From NCBI RefSeq assembly GCF_023343835.1, contig NC_064433.1, forward strand, positions 137,791,957 to 137,855,956: a stretch of DNA of 64,000 nucleotides, written 5' to 3'. Each line of letters starts with the position of its first letter. Position 1 is the first letter of the stretch. Under the pieces are notes generated by a model. It searched no databases and was not told the origin of the DNA. It was given only the letters and a program-made list of their open reading frames with translations. Positions 25,835 to 40,500 of this stretch are shown here, piece after piece. Source of the DNA: Lagopus muta. Its lineage: Eukaryota; Chordata; Aves; Galliformes; Phasianidae. Both the position numbers and the translations under genes were made by a program.

Positions 25835-28800
25835 GAAACACTGAAATCTCACACATCTCTCAAGGGCTGTCCAGTTCCTCTGTGCCCCAAAGCAGGTGCT
25901 CACACAGCTCAGTGGAACTCACTGAAATCTTTAACAACCCCCTTGTAACTGCCATGCACATTAACTCTCAAAACAATTATTAACTCCATTTCAGACAATA
26001 AGGAGAGATTGGGAGAATGGTAAAAATAGCTTAAATAAAAAAAAAAAAAAGAAAAAAGAATAGCATCATACAGAGACAGGGTCTTTCTGTGCAGCCCTTT
26101 TTAAAAACTTCCAGATTCCCTGATGAAAGCAAATCCTCTCTAATGGTTCTTCTTTAATTAGACTGTGTGTGCATGCGTGCTTTTCTTTCATGAGATTAAA
26201 AAAAATAAAGTAAACTAAGGGTCAGGAGGAACAGGCAGCTGGGCCCTACATCTGGTCCACAACCCTAAAATAAAGAACTAAGGATCCTCTAAACCTTCCT
26301 CACACGTATTTTTCACTCAGTTTGAGGTATGCTCAAACAAAGCCATTGTTCTATTTCCCTGAGTATCGTTACTCCAAAACAAGACCAAATGAAATCAAAC
26401 AGGATCTGAAGTGATAGAAAATTGTTTCTTGAATCTGAAATCTCACCCCAAATCACTTAAAGCCATCTCCAAAAGCTGTCTTCTGGGGGGAAAAAAGAAA
26501 AAGAATAAGGTAAAAGCAAAAAGGAATGTTTGAAAAGAACTTCTCTCTTGCATCCTACAGAAGGAGAGATGGAAAGCAAAAAAACATTATGAATATAACA
26601 TCTGAATAGCTCTGATTCATTTTCCAAGTGCTCATTGATACACAATGCAATTGAGTTTGATTGCCAGTGTTTGAGACAACTATAGGACAAGACACTAGCA
26701 GTTCTTCAGTTCCTCTGAAGCCAAATAAAGCTTCTCTGAGAATATCATGTGTCTACATGCAGAATTTCTGCTGCTGGGCTTTAGCAGTTAAGCGTCACAT
26801 TTCCTCTGTAAGCTAAACAAAAAACTGAAAATAATACCTGAAAAGAAAACCCAAGAAGCTCTTAAGGCTGCTGTCACAAGGAAGGATCAACTACATCTGT
26901 TCCTCGGTCCTTGTCTGAAAACTTATTCATTTAATGGCCAACCTGAGTCCTCCTGGCAAATAAAGGACTCCTCTTTCCTACAGAATAGATTTCTTATCAT
27001 GTCTCAACAACTTTTGGTGTACACCAAGACCTGTGCTTTTTCTCATTCGTCTAAGAGAAAACTATACCTTGATACTTCTTATAAGCTCCAAGTCCAGCCC
27101 TAAGTTCATGAGACTGTAAGTACAGCAACTCTTGATGTTGTACAGCCACCAAAAGCAGACATACCACTTATCCTCTCATATCAGCCTCAGCAGCAGACTG
27201 CAGGCTGGTGCAACTCATTTTCCAAAAAATTAACATAGCAAAGGATTTTTAAAACATCACAATTATTGAGCCAACCACTGCCCTACCATGGAACTGCATG
27301 AATTCCCATGGTAGCAGAGGAACGGGCAGAGTTCAAGAGTGGGAGTAAGCTCTTGGGGCTGGGCTGGGGCAGGAGAAAGCAAGACAGCTTTGTCTAATGG
27401 CACTGCAGCCTAAAAATATAACTGTGCACATTGCTATAAGCCTGAGTCATGAGGGTCGAATAATATTAAAATATCCATCTAATTTAGGTAGCTTCCAGCC
27501 TGCTCCTTCCCTAGGATAGTTCAAATTCCTGGTGATGGGTTAACCACATGAACATATATGCCTCACTCAACAGGGGGTTTTCATCTCCAATTACTAACAG
27601 ACTACTTCCTGCCCGTGTTTTTTTCTTACTGTTTGCAAGCATACTGGAGTCATTTCACTGGTAGTGCCCCCTGTTCATTTTATCTCATTCTGACCTTACT
27701 AAGTCTGCCTCTACATGCCCATGCTACTCACTAACAGTGATCCTTAGTCATTTGCCCTCACTGACATTGTCTAAGGAACTACTTCAACTTATTCAACCTC
27801 TTAACTGATGCTCACCTTTTATCTCCTATTATGCTCTCTGTTTTCTTTTCTATTGCGGCTGTATAGTTTATGCTGGTTCTCTTTCTTAAAGGCATCACAC
27901 ATTTTCTTTGATTGCTTAATTTTGCATAGAGTATGATGCTATTCAAGCATCCCTGGGTCTATGGAAGAGAATCTTCTTTAAATTTATTCTATCAACTATT
28001 TTCCACTTCTTTCCTTCCAGGAGATATGAAAACTGCAATTTGCAATCATCATTAATCACAATTCAAAACTCATCACCATTTTCATTCTCTCTACCAGTTT
28101 CTCTCTAGATGTGAAAGACACATCTATGATAAAAATGTCATCAAAACAGTTCCCTGATGCTTAACCCTTTTTTGGATTAAAAAGTTGCTCTGAATTTCCT
28201 ATTTTACTATGACAAATGCTACAAAAAAAAAAAAAACCAACAAAAAAACAACCTAGTACAAGAAGACAGACTTGTGAAACACACACTGAAGAAAAACAAT
28301 GCTATTAAGCTTCAAAAATAATATGGCATGAATGAAAGAATATTTTATTGTCCGCCCATTCTGATTTCTCTACCACCCCCAGAAATAATACGGGACAGCA
28401 ATCACACTACCACTCTTATTCAAAGGACATGTATGCAATCTGTTTGGTTCCACAGAGCAAGCTGCAGTAAGCTGCTAGGTTAGCACCAAGCCAAACATTA
28501 ACTCTCAAAAAAGAATCTGAGATTCTGGGGGGAAGGAGGCGGGTGAGAAATGTTTGTTGCATTACACAGTTCACTGGATAGTAACAAGATTTGAACCACA
28601 AAGGGGAAGAAGCTGGGACATGCACCTTATCATGGATGGTCTAGCAGCACTGCAGGCCTAGCTGAGGAGGTTTTTTGATTTTTTCATTACTATCTTTCAC
28701 TCTGTGTTAGTAATGCACCAAGCCATAGCTAAAGCCACCACTCACAATTAGCACATTATACATACCAACAAATAATGGATACATAAAATAAACAATGCTT

Positions 28801-31800
28801 TCAATTAATTTAAAACCCAAGCCAGACATGTTTGCTTCAATCTTAGTTTGCCAACCAAAAAATCCCTATTCCTTTGATGTTTATTCTTTTGGTTAGTCAA
28901 GGAGACAGTATGATCTCAAAGCTTATTTAGCTTGTAAATTCTCAGGCAGTCACCATCATTTGTTCCACAGTAAGTATCCATTTGGTTAAAAAAAAAAAAT
29001 AAATTAAAAAATGGTCCAGTGGAAACATATTTGCCTGTTTTTGGTTATTGAGAAGATCTTCACTGATATTCCTGGCTTGGTATATTTTTTCCACGGTACA
29101 CAAAGATGACAAAGGTCATGCAATACAGCATTTAAAATTTCTCATTGAAAATAAATGAATCATGACTCATACATGGATACAGCACGTTCTTTGCTTTTTC
29201 CCTCCAGTAAGAGATAGTACCAAGTTTCTGAAGTTTCTGCTAGCAGCTGCACTTGTGGACAACGAAAGATACACACATATTCCTGAATATATGCTTCTAA
29301 AATTCACAGCGGAACGATTGTGCCTACAGAACGGAGCAATACACCAGGCAGTCTTGGAGAACATCAGTAATCTTCAACAGTAACCACTTAATGATGCATA
29401 TCTCAAACATTGCAATATAGGAGATTAAGGCAAAAGCCATCTTCAATTAACAGATCAGTGATGGCATCTGACCATCAGTCTTTCAAGCATTAGTCACAGT
29501 GGACCAGCACAAGGCTGGAAATACTATATTTTAGAAAACCTAATGTACTATAATGTATTGCTATCACCTTCCCTCCTTCCTCTGTGCCCCAGCTGCCACC
29601 TTCTTCCCCACACCAGCAATAAGCTGATTTCCGAGGGGACAATAGGGCATGGCAGAGGCCTACTTCTGTTCCTTATCACTCATCTTTGATGTCAGAAATA
29701 TGGCAGCCAACCGAACAGAAATGGGTTTATCAATAAGCAGACAGGGGCCCTACTGCCTTCCATTTGCTTAATTCTAGGCAATATGGAGGAGGGAGGAGAG
29801 CACCAAGGCCTTCAGATTCTGATGGGAACCCTAATGCCTCAGCCTACAGCCACCTGCGCACAGCTGTTTTCTCTCTGTTTCAAATTTTGAAGATATTATT
29901 TTTCACATGAGAAGTTTTCTTCTGTAGAATCCATCAGCATTGAACACTGAACATTAGGGATAATCATCACCCACTTGATTATGATGTTATCACCTCATCA
30001 GACATACTCAGATGGACAGTTTCATTTACTGCATTCTGTATTAAGCTCAGTAACTAACATCCTAACTTATTAACAGGAAAAACAAAAGCAGGGTGATGAA
30101 ATATCCTATATCTACAGGCTTTGGTAGCTTTCCATTGTTGAAGAAATTTTGTGCTTCATAAATCAAGTTGTATATTTAACCAATTTAGGTTAATATGTAT
30201 CAGGGAGCACAGCAGAAAGGGCTGGCATTTTAGCAAGCCTTTATACAGCCCTTGAGTTCCAGCTATTCAATATGCCACATTTCAGCCCATGCTGAGGCTC
30301 ATCCTGCTGTCATCCGGCTTGCAGAAAGCTGCAGTATTATGAAAGAGCCAAGGCAACAAGGCAGACACACAAGCTCTTTTCTGTTATGTCATGTGAAGTT
30401 TTGTTTAGCACAGACAGGAATTAAACTGGCAAATTAGAGTAATTTAATAGAGCAGAATACAAGGGTAAAACACACAACCACCCACATTCCATTTATGCGC
30501 TACATAGCACTGCCTCTATTAACTTCAAATTATCTCCTTTTATGGACTCTGAGCTTTTTGTATTTTTCACAGCTGTAACTGGACAATGGGTTAAATACTC
30601 GGAAGAGCTTGGGAATGTTTTCTCTGCAGCCAACACAGAGGGCAGTCGCTGAACTCGCTGCCTCTATCAAACAGGAAATTGTATTTCGGGTGCATCTGAT
30701 TCACACCATCACCTCTGGGAGGTCATGGTTCGTTCCCCTGGCTCCCCCCAGCATGCAGGCAACAGGAAGCCCTATGACTGCTGTTTCCACCTGGTTATTT
30801 GAGCACACTAAGAATACTCCCCAGATTGATATGCTTATATTTTAAAAAAGGTTGGTGAAAATTTTGTTGCTTGCATATGCATATTCCATCTTCTACTTTC
30901 CCATAAGCCAAAAGCAGACTGAAAAGTTGCACAGAAGTATCCCCACAGCTTTTCAAAATCAAAAAGTCCTGGCCGTCAGACAGAAACATGCACACTAGTA
31001 CAAGCTCACAGGACAAATAAACAGGACAAAGACCTCTTTCTGCATCCTTACCAGGGAAGAACGGAAGCACAACCCAGCCAGGCTTGCTGAGCAGACACAG
31101 CTGCCATGCTGGGTGCTCCTCATCTCTCATTTCCAGTGCTGAGAAGGAGATGAGGAAAGGACGTGCCCCTCTCCCCCTTGTTTCTACATCTGATACCATC
31201 AGTGATGCCAGATTGCTAAGAATCCTTTACATTCACAACAGTGGAGCAATACAGACAACCCCTTGCACTAAGTGCATCTATAAAACAGTCTGAGGAAAAC
31301 AGCAAAGACCCAGGCCTGCACAAAGGCAACTTATTTTCTCTTCTGATCAGCTGGAGCCATCTCTCACCTACAAAAGCAACTCCACAGGCACTACTGCAGC
31401 CTCTAAGTTTTAACTTTCTCTGCAGTCCTTTCATCTCAGTACAAAGAGGGGCTCAAGCTACAGAGGTGAGGAGGTCCAGCGAAGCAAAGCACTCATGTGC
31501 ACGTAATTCAGCCCACTCAGGGCTCAGTCTTCTCAGAGGTTTAGAAGCAGCTGTTCTTCAAAAGACCTGGCTTTTGTCAAATTCCTGGCAGGCCCAAACA
31601 GACTGCTTCTCCATGTGAGGAGGCCTATGCAAGATTCAGTTTGGACCCAAGTTTATAAAAAGACTTCATCAGAGCAATGCACCATTTAAATACTGGAAAC
31701 TATTGATAGCTATTTCTGTGTGCAGGTGCCATGTTCTGTCCCATCCCACCTGTGATTCGAAGTTACCATTTACAGGACAGTGATCAGTGCTTTCTCTAAC

Positions 31801-33246
31801 TTTTCTTGACTTTTCCCCCAAACCACATGGATCCAGTGAAAGGAGGTGATGGAGAGGAAGAGAGCTGCAAAGTTTTATCATTGTTACACTTAAAACAAGT
31901 GCCTGAAAAATGAACTGATGCTCTAACACCTACTTTCTATGCACAGTAAATAACTGGAAACAAGGTTGGTGCTTCCTCCTTGCGGTACACACCGTTTGAG
32001 CACAACCAAATGGGCCAGGATGATGCCACAGACCCGGGTAGCACTGGTGGGCTTACAGCCTTTCTCAGGACAGGCTCCGACCAGAGACTGCATGCAGTGT
32101 GAAGCAACTGAAAGCAACCTTCACCACCTCTTGATGGTGTAACCACAGCTGGGAAGCCAGACAACCCCACAGCAAGTCTTCTCTGGCTGCACTTAAAACA
32201 GGTTTGGTGACAGCTAGGGATGCGCTGCCACGGGAATCACAGAGCATTGCAGTAAATCTCCCCATCCTCTGCTTCAGTGGTTAGCGGTTTTTTACTTGGC
32301 TTTCTCTAATGTGGTAGATAATCCATCTATAGCACAAGGACTTTACTTAAAACCTCACAAAAGTGCATACAGCTTCATGAAAAACAGCTGGAAGCATTCA
32401 TGCGTTGCAAATTCCATAGTACTAGGAAGACACAAATTGAGGTATATGTAATACAGAAGTCATAATCTTGGCATCTATTTCCCATTAATTGCAACTAAAA
32501 CCACCCTACCGTGAAAATGAGGTAGATCTGCTAACAGAAGTGTGTGTGACGCACATGGCAGGCACCCGAGACTTCTGAAGAAATAAAGCCCAGCCCTTAA
32601 CACATACATACACAAACAGGCATCTCTACTGCCGGGAAATTATGAACAGAAAATTAGAAGCACAGAAACTAAAGGCTTAAAGAGCTAATAACACAGATCT
32701 GCAGCTTGAGTCCAAGGATGTAAACTTATTTAGGGTGAGAACAAGATTGGCATTATATTGGCATTACTTCATTTTAGTACTGTTGCTAATCTGTATATCT
32801 AATTCTCCACATAAAGCTTGACTTTGTGCTAAATAAGAAATGCCTTTACACTCCACCAGCAGGCTCTGTCCATTCTACAAAAAAGCGAACATCCATTTAT
32901 TTCATCTAAAGGTCAAAAGTGAAATGCCTCTGGGAGATCCCATGCAACCTTAAAATAAAAGTCGCATTCCTAAATTCCGAACTATCTAGAATGCAACACA
33001 ATGTCATTATTATTCTTCTCAAATTGTAAAACAATTACTCATTTATATTAAAAGCAAAATTCTTTTAAAAGAAAAAGTCCTAAAACCAATGAAATACTGA
33101 CAGTGAGAATCTGAAATCTTGCTGTTCAAAAAGCATAACTTCTTTCCTTGCAGTTTTATGCATTATGGAAGTCGTGACACCCATAAACACTTAAAAGACA
33201 TGTGATGCAATTCTAATATTTGTTCAATTTGAATTACCAGGAAACA
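25835..33246. other. Intronic stretch, no gene seen
   Basis: Mostly AT-rich single-copy-looking DNA with A-runs near 26038 and 28223. The segment from about 30600 to 32300 is somewhat GC-richer and has frames up to 134 codons (31199-30795 minus). These show no domain, signal peptide or splice context that I recognise. Confidence 0.5.
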
Positions 33247-33277
33247 GTCCTCATACAGTAGCAGTCTGTATGAGGAC
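33247..33277. repeat. Perfect hairpin, 12-bp stem
   Basis: GTCCTCATACAG at 33247-33258 is exactly complementary to CTGTATGAGGAC at 33266-33277, with a 7-nt loop. No gene association is visible. Confidence 0.9.
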
Positions 33278-33609
33278 AGAAGCAGCCACATCCATCACTC
33301 CTCGTTTTTTTTGCACCAATGTTACTAAACTGTCTGCATGTATTGTGATACCCACCTGGAATTATTCATCAATATTTACTGATCAGATTTAGCAAAATAT
33401 GAACACAGAACTCCAGTGCAGTATGAACTTCTGACTGCTGGATTTCTCTTGGATTCCCTCTTCATTTCACAGTCTTAGCAAAGCTTTAAATCCAATCAAT
33501 GTTCAAGATCTAACCTAAAACTCACTAAACCCCAGGAAACTTACCAGTATTCATATGTTTTGAAACTGTTCCATCTAACTACTGTAAAACACTTGCTATA
33601 CTCAACTCT

Positions 33610-33646
33610 CATGGTTTTCCTCTCCTACTGAGAGAGGAAAACCATG
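33610..33646. repeat. Perfect hairpin, 15-bp stem
   Basis: CATGGTTTTCCTCTC at 33610-33624 is exactly complementary to GAGAGGAAAACCATG at 33632-33646, with a 7-nt loop. It is too short for a standard pre-miRNA on its own. The flanks do not extend the stem. Confidence 0.9.
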
Positions 33647-34023
33647 TATTTCCACTATTAAAAGACTAAAAATTACATATCTCTTTTTGTTTTAAGAGCT
33701 AAATAGGATTACATCACACTGCTCATCCAGATTTACTTTGTCCAATCACTTATTTGGGAAAGGCATACAACAATATTTTTGGACAACAAAGGCTATTACA
33801 ACTATTTTAGTTTGAATTTGGTATAGAAAATTTGAAGAAGAAAAAAATCACCATAAACTTTCTGTTTTTAATACAACTGTAATGCACGCCAACTTTGCAA
33901 TTAGCTTCAAGGAGCTAACTGCCATCCAGGATACAGCAGAGGCTACCTGCTACCAACAGCACATGAATGGTATGCTTAAACTTTTCACGATGCCAGTGCA
34001 GATCTTCTGAGATATTATCTACA

Positions 34024-34680
34024 TAGATTTCTCTGAAAGTAATGCCTTCTATTTATTTCCACAGAAATGTCAACCAATAGTAAACAAGTCTCTCTGAAAG
34101 TAACACTCCATACAAGGAGCATAACAACATTTGATAGAGGAAATCCTCAGCTACAGAACACTGTTTTTCATTAGCCAGCAGTCACCACCATTAGCTCTGC
34201 ATTTTCACAAGCTATGAACAAGAGCCTGCATGTCAAGTTTATAAAATCTGCACCAGCAGAGATGACCAACTGTTTCACAGTCACTATGACAGTGACATGG
34301 CTAGGAAAACGTTTCCATATGGTCCATATTTTATCTGCCTAAAATGATGGAAGTGAGAAGGCATCAAATCTGGACTACATGGTGAGTGTGGTAGAACAGT
34401 CTAGCCAAGACTGACCGTGTGACCCATGGTCTTCAAACTGGTATGGGACCTGGCATTATTACAAGAGGAATGTTGCCTTCTACTCGGACTGACTCTGGAA
34501 GTTTGAACCTTCAACTCAGTGTCATTGTGTACAGATCAGAGTTGATGGCTTGTCCGGGTTATAGAAAATCCAGAGGGATCACCTTTTCCTATACCAAAAG
34601 ACAGTGCACATCACTATATCCATTACAGGCTACACCTTGAACTTCTTCAAGACTTACTTTCAGAGCAGCCCTCACAATTA
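34024..34680 (-). mobile_element. Tc1/mariner-type DNA transposon fossil, internally deleted (galluhop-like)
   Basis: Read on the minus strand, three pieces of a mariner transposase can be recognised in the right order. These are a VMCTVFW segment (about 34614-34581), the NARSHTSLKTM segment followed by TVLPH and SPDLMPSHFHHF (34457-34341), and a decayed C-terminal piece with SAGADF (about 34285-34205). SPDL keeps the third catalytic Asp. The HD that normally precedes NARPH is lost in a small deletion, and a Trp codon between the second and third segments is a stop. Both ends carry a matching inverted CTGAAAGTAA motif (34033-34042 plus; 34662-34653 minus). At about 655 bp it is about half the length of a full mariner and lacks the N-terminal DNA-binding half. 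It is inactive. The family name is from memory of the chicken galluhop/Mariner1 repeat. Confidence 0.85.
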
Positions 34681-37485
34681 GAAACATGCTTAGAAGAACT
34701 AAGTTTTACACATTATTGGTAACGCACAATTTTGCATTACCTCAGCTAACTCAAAACAGGTTACAAAAACCTGTGTCTGTCTAAATGAAGACTAAAAATG
34801 TTACAGTTCTACCATTACTTCATCTGAATTCACAGATCTTATCATTCTCCAGTTGCTTCCACAAAGCTTTTAGGTAGTTTGAAAGCTTCATATTCATGAG
34901 ATGCAAAGCAGGTTCACAAAAAGGTCTTGCAGCATCCGACCTTTCCCTTCCCTTATGGCAATGGTAAACACCAGACAGGACAGCTATAAAAACAACACAG
35001 AAGCCTGTTGAAGCAGAGACTGATTGAACAATTTCCAGGGAAAAAGAAACACAATTATTCCATCAATTCTTTCCATGTTTTCAGGCATACAAGCTGTGTC
35101 TGGCAATAGTTCAACAGAAAGACAGGAACACCAAAAGAGGAGCACAAAGCACTGATGTTGGAATGGATACATCAAACAGATTAAGCAGCTTGTAAATTAG
35201 GAACTGCTTGCTCATCAGCAGTTAAATGGCGAAATACTTGTGTACTTCCAGTGTTAACAACAAAACCTGTAGTTTACTGCACACACCCTTCCCTACTAGG
35301 GCAAAACTAGTAGCACTGGCAATATATGTAAGATAGACTGGCTTCACATGAATAGGGAGGGGTGAGACTAAAATATCACACTGACAAACAGATAACGTAA
35401 AAGGAAAATAATCAATGCAACCAAAGGAAAGACTGTGGGCTGAGAATCTGAGAAGACTAATCTAAATTAGAGTGTGGATTCCTTACTGTAGCAAAATAAT
35501 GGTGTAGATGAGATAACAGCAAAAGAAATTCTCATTTCACACTGCTTTCAGTGAGCAAGTAGGAAGACTTTGAGAAAGGATTATAAATACCACACCTTCT
35601 TCCCTCTAGAGAAAATGCTTGGATAACAGAGTAGCAGGGAACCAACACCTCTCATCACAAATCTCTGAGGTGGAGCTACATTTCACAGACTTATTTTCTT
35701 GAAATAGTCAAAACAGAAGCATAATGATGTTTTTCTTTGTTAATTCAATTCTCCTTGCTCTTTTCATTGTTTCCAAACTATTTAGATTTAGAATCTTCTC
35801 CTTCCAAGGTAAAGTAAGTTAGGAAATGCAAAATTACAGTCTTGCAGAAAAGCTCCATATAAGCCCTCCTCTCAGCAGGTTACTGTCTTTCAAAAAGCTT
35901 GCTTGGTTTCAAGCTAAATTTCTTCAATTACTATTACTCCAGAGCAGTTCAAGTCCTCCATATCAGCCTGCTCTATTCAAGCTGGCAACACCATGTCTCT
36001 CAAAAGAAAGGAACAGCAAAGATGCTGCCTGCTTAAGGCAGTTGAGTGGTTTACTGGAGAATAGGATTTGGTCTCCTCCTTATAACTATGAATTCTCTAG
36101 CCAAGAGTTTCAAGCACCACTCTGGCTCACATAAACTGAATTGAAAGGAACAGGTGACTGAAGCTATACACCATCACCCCTCCTTGAATCTAGGGTAATT
36201 TTCTAGATATCAGTGTGAGTTTTGTGGAAATATTAAGGTACAATCATGATAAAGGCAATCTGAAGCTCCAAAGACCTGAAGATGGCTATGTCATCTTCAT
36301 ACGGTAATTTGATTATCAGATTTCAAATAAGAAGCAAGGCCAAAAATTGAAGAATAAAGAAAAAACACAGAAAAAGAAAAAAGAAAAAAAAGCACTCAAC
36401 CTTTGCATCTTCACCTATTCATGAGTTCTGTGCAAACAGTTCTGTGCACTGAATAAGATGGGGTCCTGGGAAATAGATCAATCAACTGCAGGCTAGCATG
36501 AGCAGAAATACTGCACTGTATTTAGATTGCATTGAACCTTGCTAGCTTTTTAGATCTCAACTGCAAAAACAGGATATTCTTTAAATATCTTCCCTGTAGG
36601 AAGATGTATTCATATTATGTGAGCATACAGACACCACTAACAGAGAATTACATTTGGCTGTACATCACATAAATATATTTAATGGCTACTGCTGTTCCAA
36701 ACTCAAAGGCAGGGGTGGAAGCATGACTGCAGTTTTGGGAAGCCAGCTAAAAGCCCATTCCAACTCTCCTCCGGCCTGAGCCCTGGTATGAAACCACACC
36801 TCAAACCCCAACACTATTCAAGGCCTCTCCTCAGCTCTTCTGCTCTGTGCTAAGTGCACCAAGGGGCCTCAGCCACTCCTCATACATCTTCCCTTCTAGA
36901 CCCTTCCCTTCATAGCCCTCCTTTGGACACTCTCTAATAGCTTTATGCCCAAACCCACACACAGAGGGACTACCCCTTCCCTTTCCCGATGGCAATGCTG
37001 TATATGCATATAGACATACATCACAGTTCCTGTGCACTCCAGTCAGTATTATTATTCTCAATCCCATGCTACAAACCCTGTCATGTCAGCTGCTGGTGTG
37101 TACATCAAGCATCACCAAGAGACAAAGTACTACAGTATACAGATGTGCCTGTTTTGGAAGCAGTTGGATCACTTTTCCCTACAAGGTCAGGGCTTTAGGA
37201 CAGAAAGAATAGCTCTACTGTTTGCTGTCCAGCTGAGAACAGCCTAGATTCCCTCTTGTCCAACTCTGTAAAATTAATCATAAAGAATTGGATCACTCCC
37301 CTCCAACTTTCAATTAGAACCAGGGGAAGAGGTGCTTTTTCTTCTTTAGACAAATTGGCAGATATCATCAGGCATGTACGTTTAAAGCTATTCTGTTAAA
37401 TTGCTTTTTTTTCTTCCACTACACTGGATATTCAAATTCAAATCTATTGCCTTCACACACCCAAGTTATTCTGTGAATGCTTCCC

Positions 37486-37516
<31 letters not shown>
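37486..37516. repeat. T14-A17 homopolymer palindrome
   Basis: Fourteen T run directly into seventeen A, giving a self-complementary AT block, prone to replication slippage. Confidence 0.9.
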
Positions 37517-40500
37517 GACTTTTATGTTCTAGGGTCCTAAGCAGAAACAGTTAAATTAGGAACAAATTTGTTTTTGAAGAGGATCACAAAGAAGTAGTTA
37601 AAATAAAGCTTCAGCTGGAAATCCACAGCTAATATGTCGTGGTATCTTGAATTCCCTGTTAAAATTCCCCTTGATTGTCTATTTTTTCCCATTCATAGGT
37701 TTAGTCTTTTTAAATAAATTTTTTGCCTCTGCAGTTGTTGTAGAAATACCTAAACATGTGATCAGCAGAAGCCAATGCAGCAAAGTGCTAAAAAAAACCA
37801 AAGTTACATCGTAAGCAATGGGTGTGAATAGAAAGATTTTGAGGTATATGTGATCTTTATTCCTGAATCTGATAATACTGAAAAATTAATCATCAAACTT
37901 GATAACAATTAGTTTTTATTATACACTTTCAGGCTTTGTATAAAACCTAGAACAGCAGACTTGTATCCTATTCTGAATATCAGGAAGTTATGTCACTCTT
38001 ACTTTGCTTTTAGGAAAGCGAGAACGGGGAAGCAGGAACAGACAGCGGCATAATAGGGAATGGAGTTCAGTGAAGCATGAAGACAGCCATAGGTGTAAGG
38101 ATACTGGCTGTAGCATCCTCCTCACATCTACAACAAAATGATGTCATCTTTGGGCAGGTCCTTCAAGACAGGCTGTATTATTTAGAGCTGTTGGCAATTG
38201 GGTTTATAGCTGGGGGAGCATTGGACTGTGTGACAGTATGCGAATAACTGGGAGGCAGTGATCAGACAGAAGTAACAGACCTCTAGAGTTGTGGGGCATG
38301 GTCTAGAAGCAATCATCTACCTATTTGTCAAATGGACATTCTCCCCTTGGACAGGATGCAATGCGGACAGATAGCTTCATACCTTAAAAGGTTTAATGAG
38401 GCTGCAGAACAGACTAGAAAAATAAAAACCTAGACTGCATAGTGTGCAATTTCTCAATTTAGCCTCAAAGAATAAAAAGGTGATTTTTGTTTTTACCTAC
38501 ACTGAGCTTATTGCCATTGGAAATGACAATTAAAAGGTCCAAGTTCCTGGATTATCCATCTAGATCCATGGTCCTGACTTAGATGTGAAACATTTCCACA
38601 AGTTTTGAAGGCACCAGGAGAGGGACTAAGAGGGAATCACACTTTTCCTGAACGAAAATAAGAGGGTGAGTGTTTAAAAAAAAAAATAATAGTGTCTGTG
38701 ACAGATATCTTCTTAACAGAATAACGTCATGTTTACAGTAAGCACAACATCTGTCGATCTTAAGAAGAATTTAGCCATGCTCGATATGATTGCACAAAAA
38801 TAAGTATGAAATACTTCTGACTGTTCAAATAGTATCAAATATTGAAGGGTTTCTGTGAAGAGGTACTTCTGCTAGTAGGCACCAACGATATATGTATAAA
38901 ATATATTTAGGAAAAACAAAATCATGAAAGAAAGTACCAGTATCATTAGTTTGTAAACAACAAGAAAGAAGCTTTCAGAAACTAGGATATGCACAGGTAC
39001 TTCATTGAATAATAAAAATGAAAGAGATGCTTCTGGTGAAAAATATCTTAATAATATTATATGCCAACATATAGGTGTGAGTGTGTATGCAGCACAAGAC
39101 TAATACAGACTGCAGTTGCACAGGCATTTTTCCTGGCTGATATTGCAGGGTCCAAAATGAAGTTGTTTATTCATACTATTTATAACTGTAGAAAGAATTC
39201 CGATAAATAAAAGTACAGTGATAACATTTTTACTATTACCATAGCGATTACTTTACTGCCCATTCTGAGAATAATATAATATAAATTTCTTCTCAATTTT
39301 TCTGAAGAATTTTCCTTTCTAAGATTTCTAAATATGGCCTGAGAAAACAAAACCATAAAAAGTAAGGGGATTTTTTATTCTGAAGCATTTCAGGATTTTA
39401 TTTCCCAAAATACATGCATTTACGCATTCCACAGGGGTTCTACACAACATAATCTGTATTAGCTGCTCATAGACCTTTAAGAAAAAACACTACATCAGCT
39501 GGGCACAGCCACATAACTTTATGGGTTTCAGTCAACCTCCCATTCTTATTCCCATTTCTTTGAAAACAGCTCTGGACTAAAAGATCTGCTCTAGTGCTCC
39601 TTTCCAGAAATATTAAAATGAACTCTATAGAAAAGCTGTTCCCTTGTATATCATCAATAACATTTTGGAAAATCTCTCTCTACTGATGTGTCTTTATTAA
39701 TAAAAAAAATAAAAACATCTCTTTGATTATGCAACTTAGAGCTAATTTATCTTCATCACTACCTAGCTAGCTTCTCAGCTGTCAACACATCCAGTGATCC
39801 TTAATGGTTTCTTGATATTAGATCACAGCATGCATTTTCACTTGCTATATCTTAACTGATTTATTTTTTAGGAAGCCATCAGCCAATCACCAGTAAATTC
39901 CAACATCTAAATAAACATGAAAAAAATAAAAACAGTGACTGATACAATCCTTGAATTGAAGTCTACATTACAGGTTAACACCAGCTGTAAGGGAACAGTG
40001 AAAGCAACCCTATCCGCCTCTTTTTCTCCCCTCAGGAAATCTGCTGAAACCAAATTATCCTCGAACAGCCAAAAGGATGGAACTCCTTTTTACTTTAGTG
40101 ACAGAGCTGGGTCACGTTCCTGCTTCAACATGCAGCTGCCTGTGGCATCATGAGGCAAATGGTGCTGTTGCTTCACATCCAAGGCTTTGCACGTAGAAGG
40201 AAGCAGGAAAGGAAAATCTGGTGATGCTTTCAGCCTGGCCAGTGTGTGGAGAAGACAAAATGTCAGCCATCTGGGGACACAGCACAACTGGTGGACAACT
40301 CAGGGTGGCAACTGGTCTCAATGAGCCAATGTTTTGTGAAATATTCCTCTGCCTAGCTGCTATCACAGCATTTTGCCACAATGGACAGTGCCTTAACTCT
40401 TACAGCCCATTCCTTTGCCTCTCCAAATACATGCATGCACATAGCCAGTTTCAAGACTCTATGGATCACATTTTTCATGACAGACCCAATTCTACACTTA

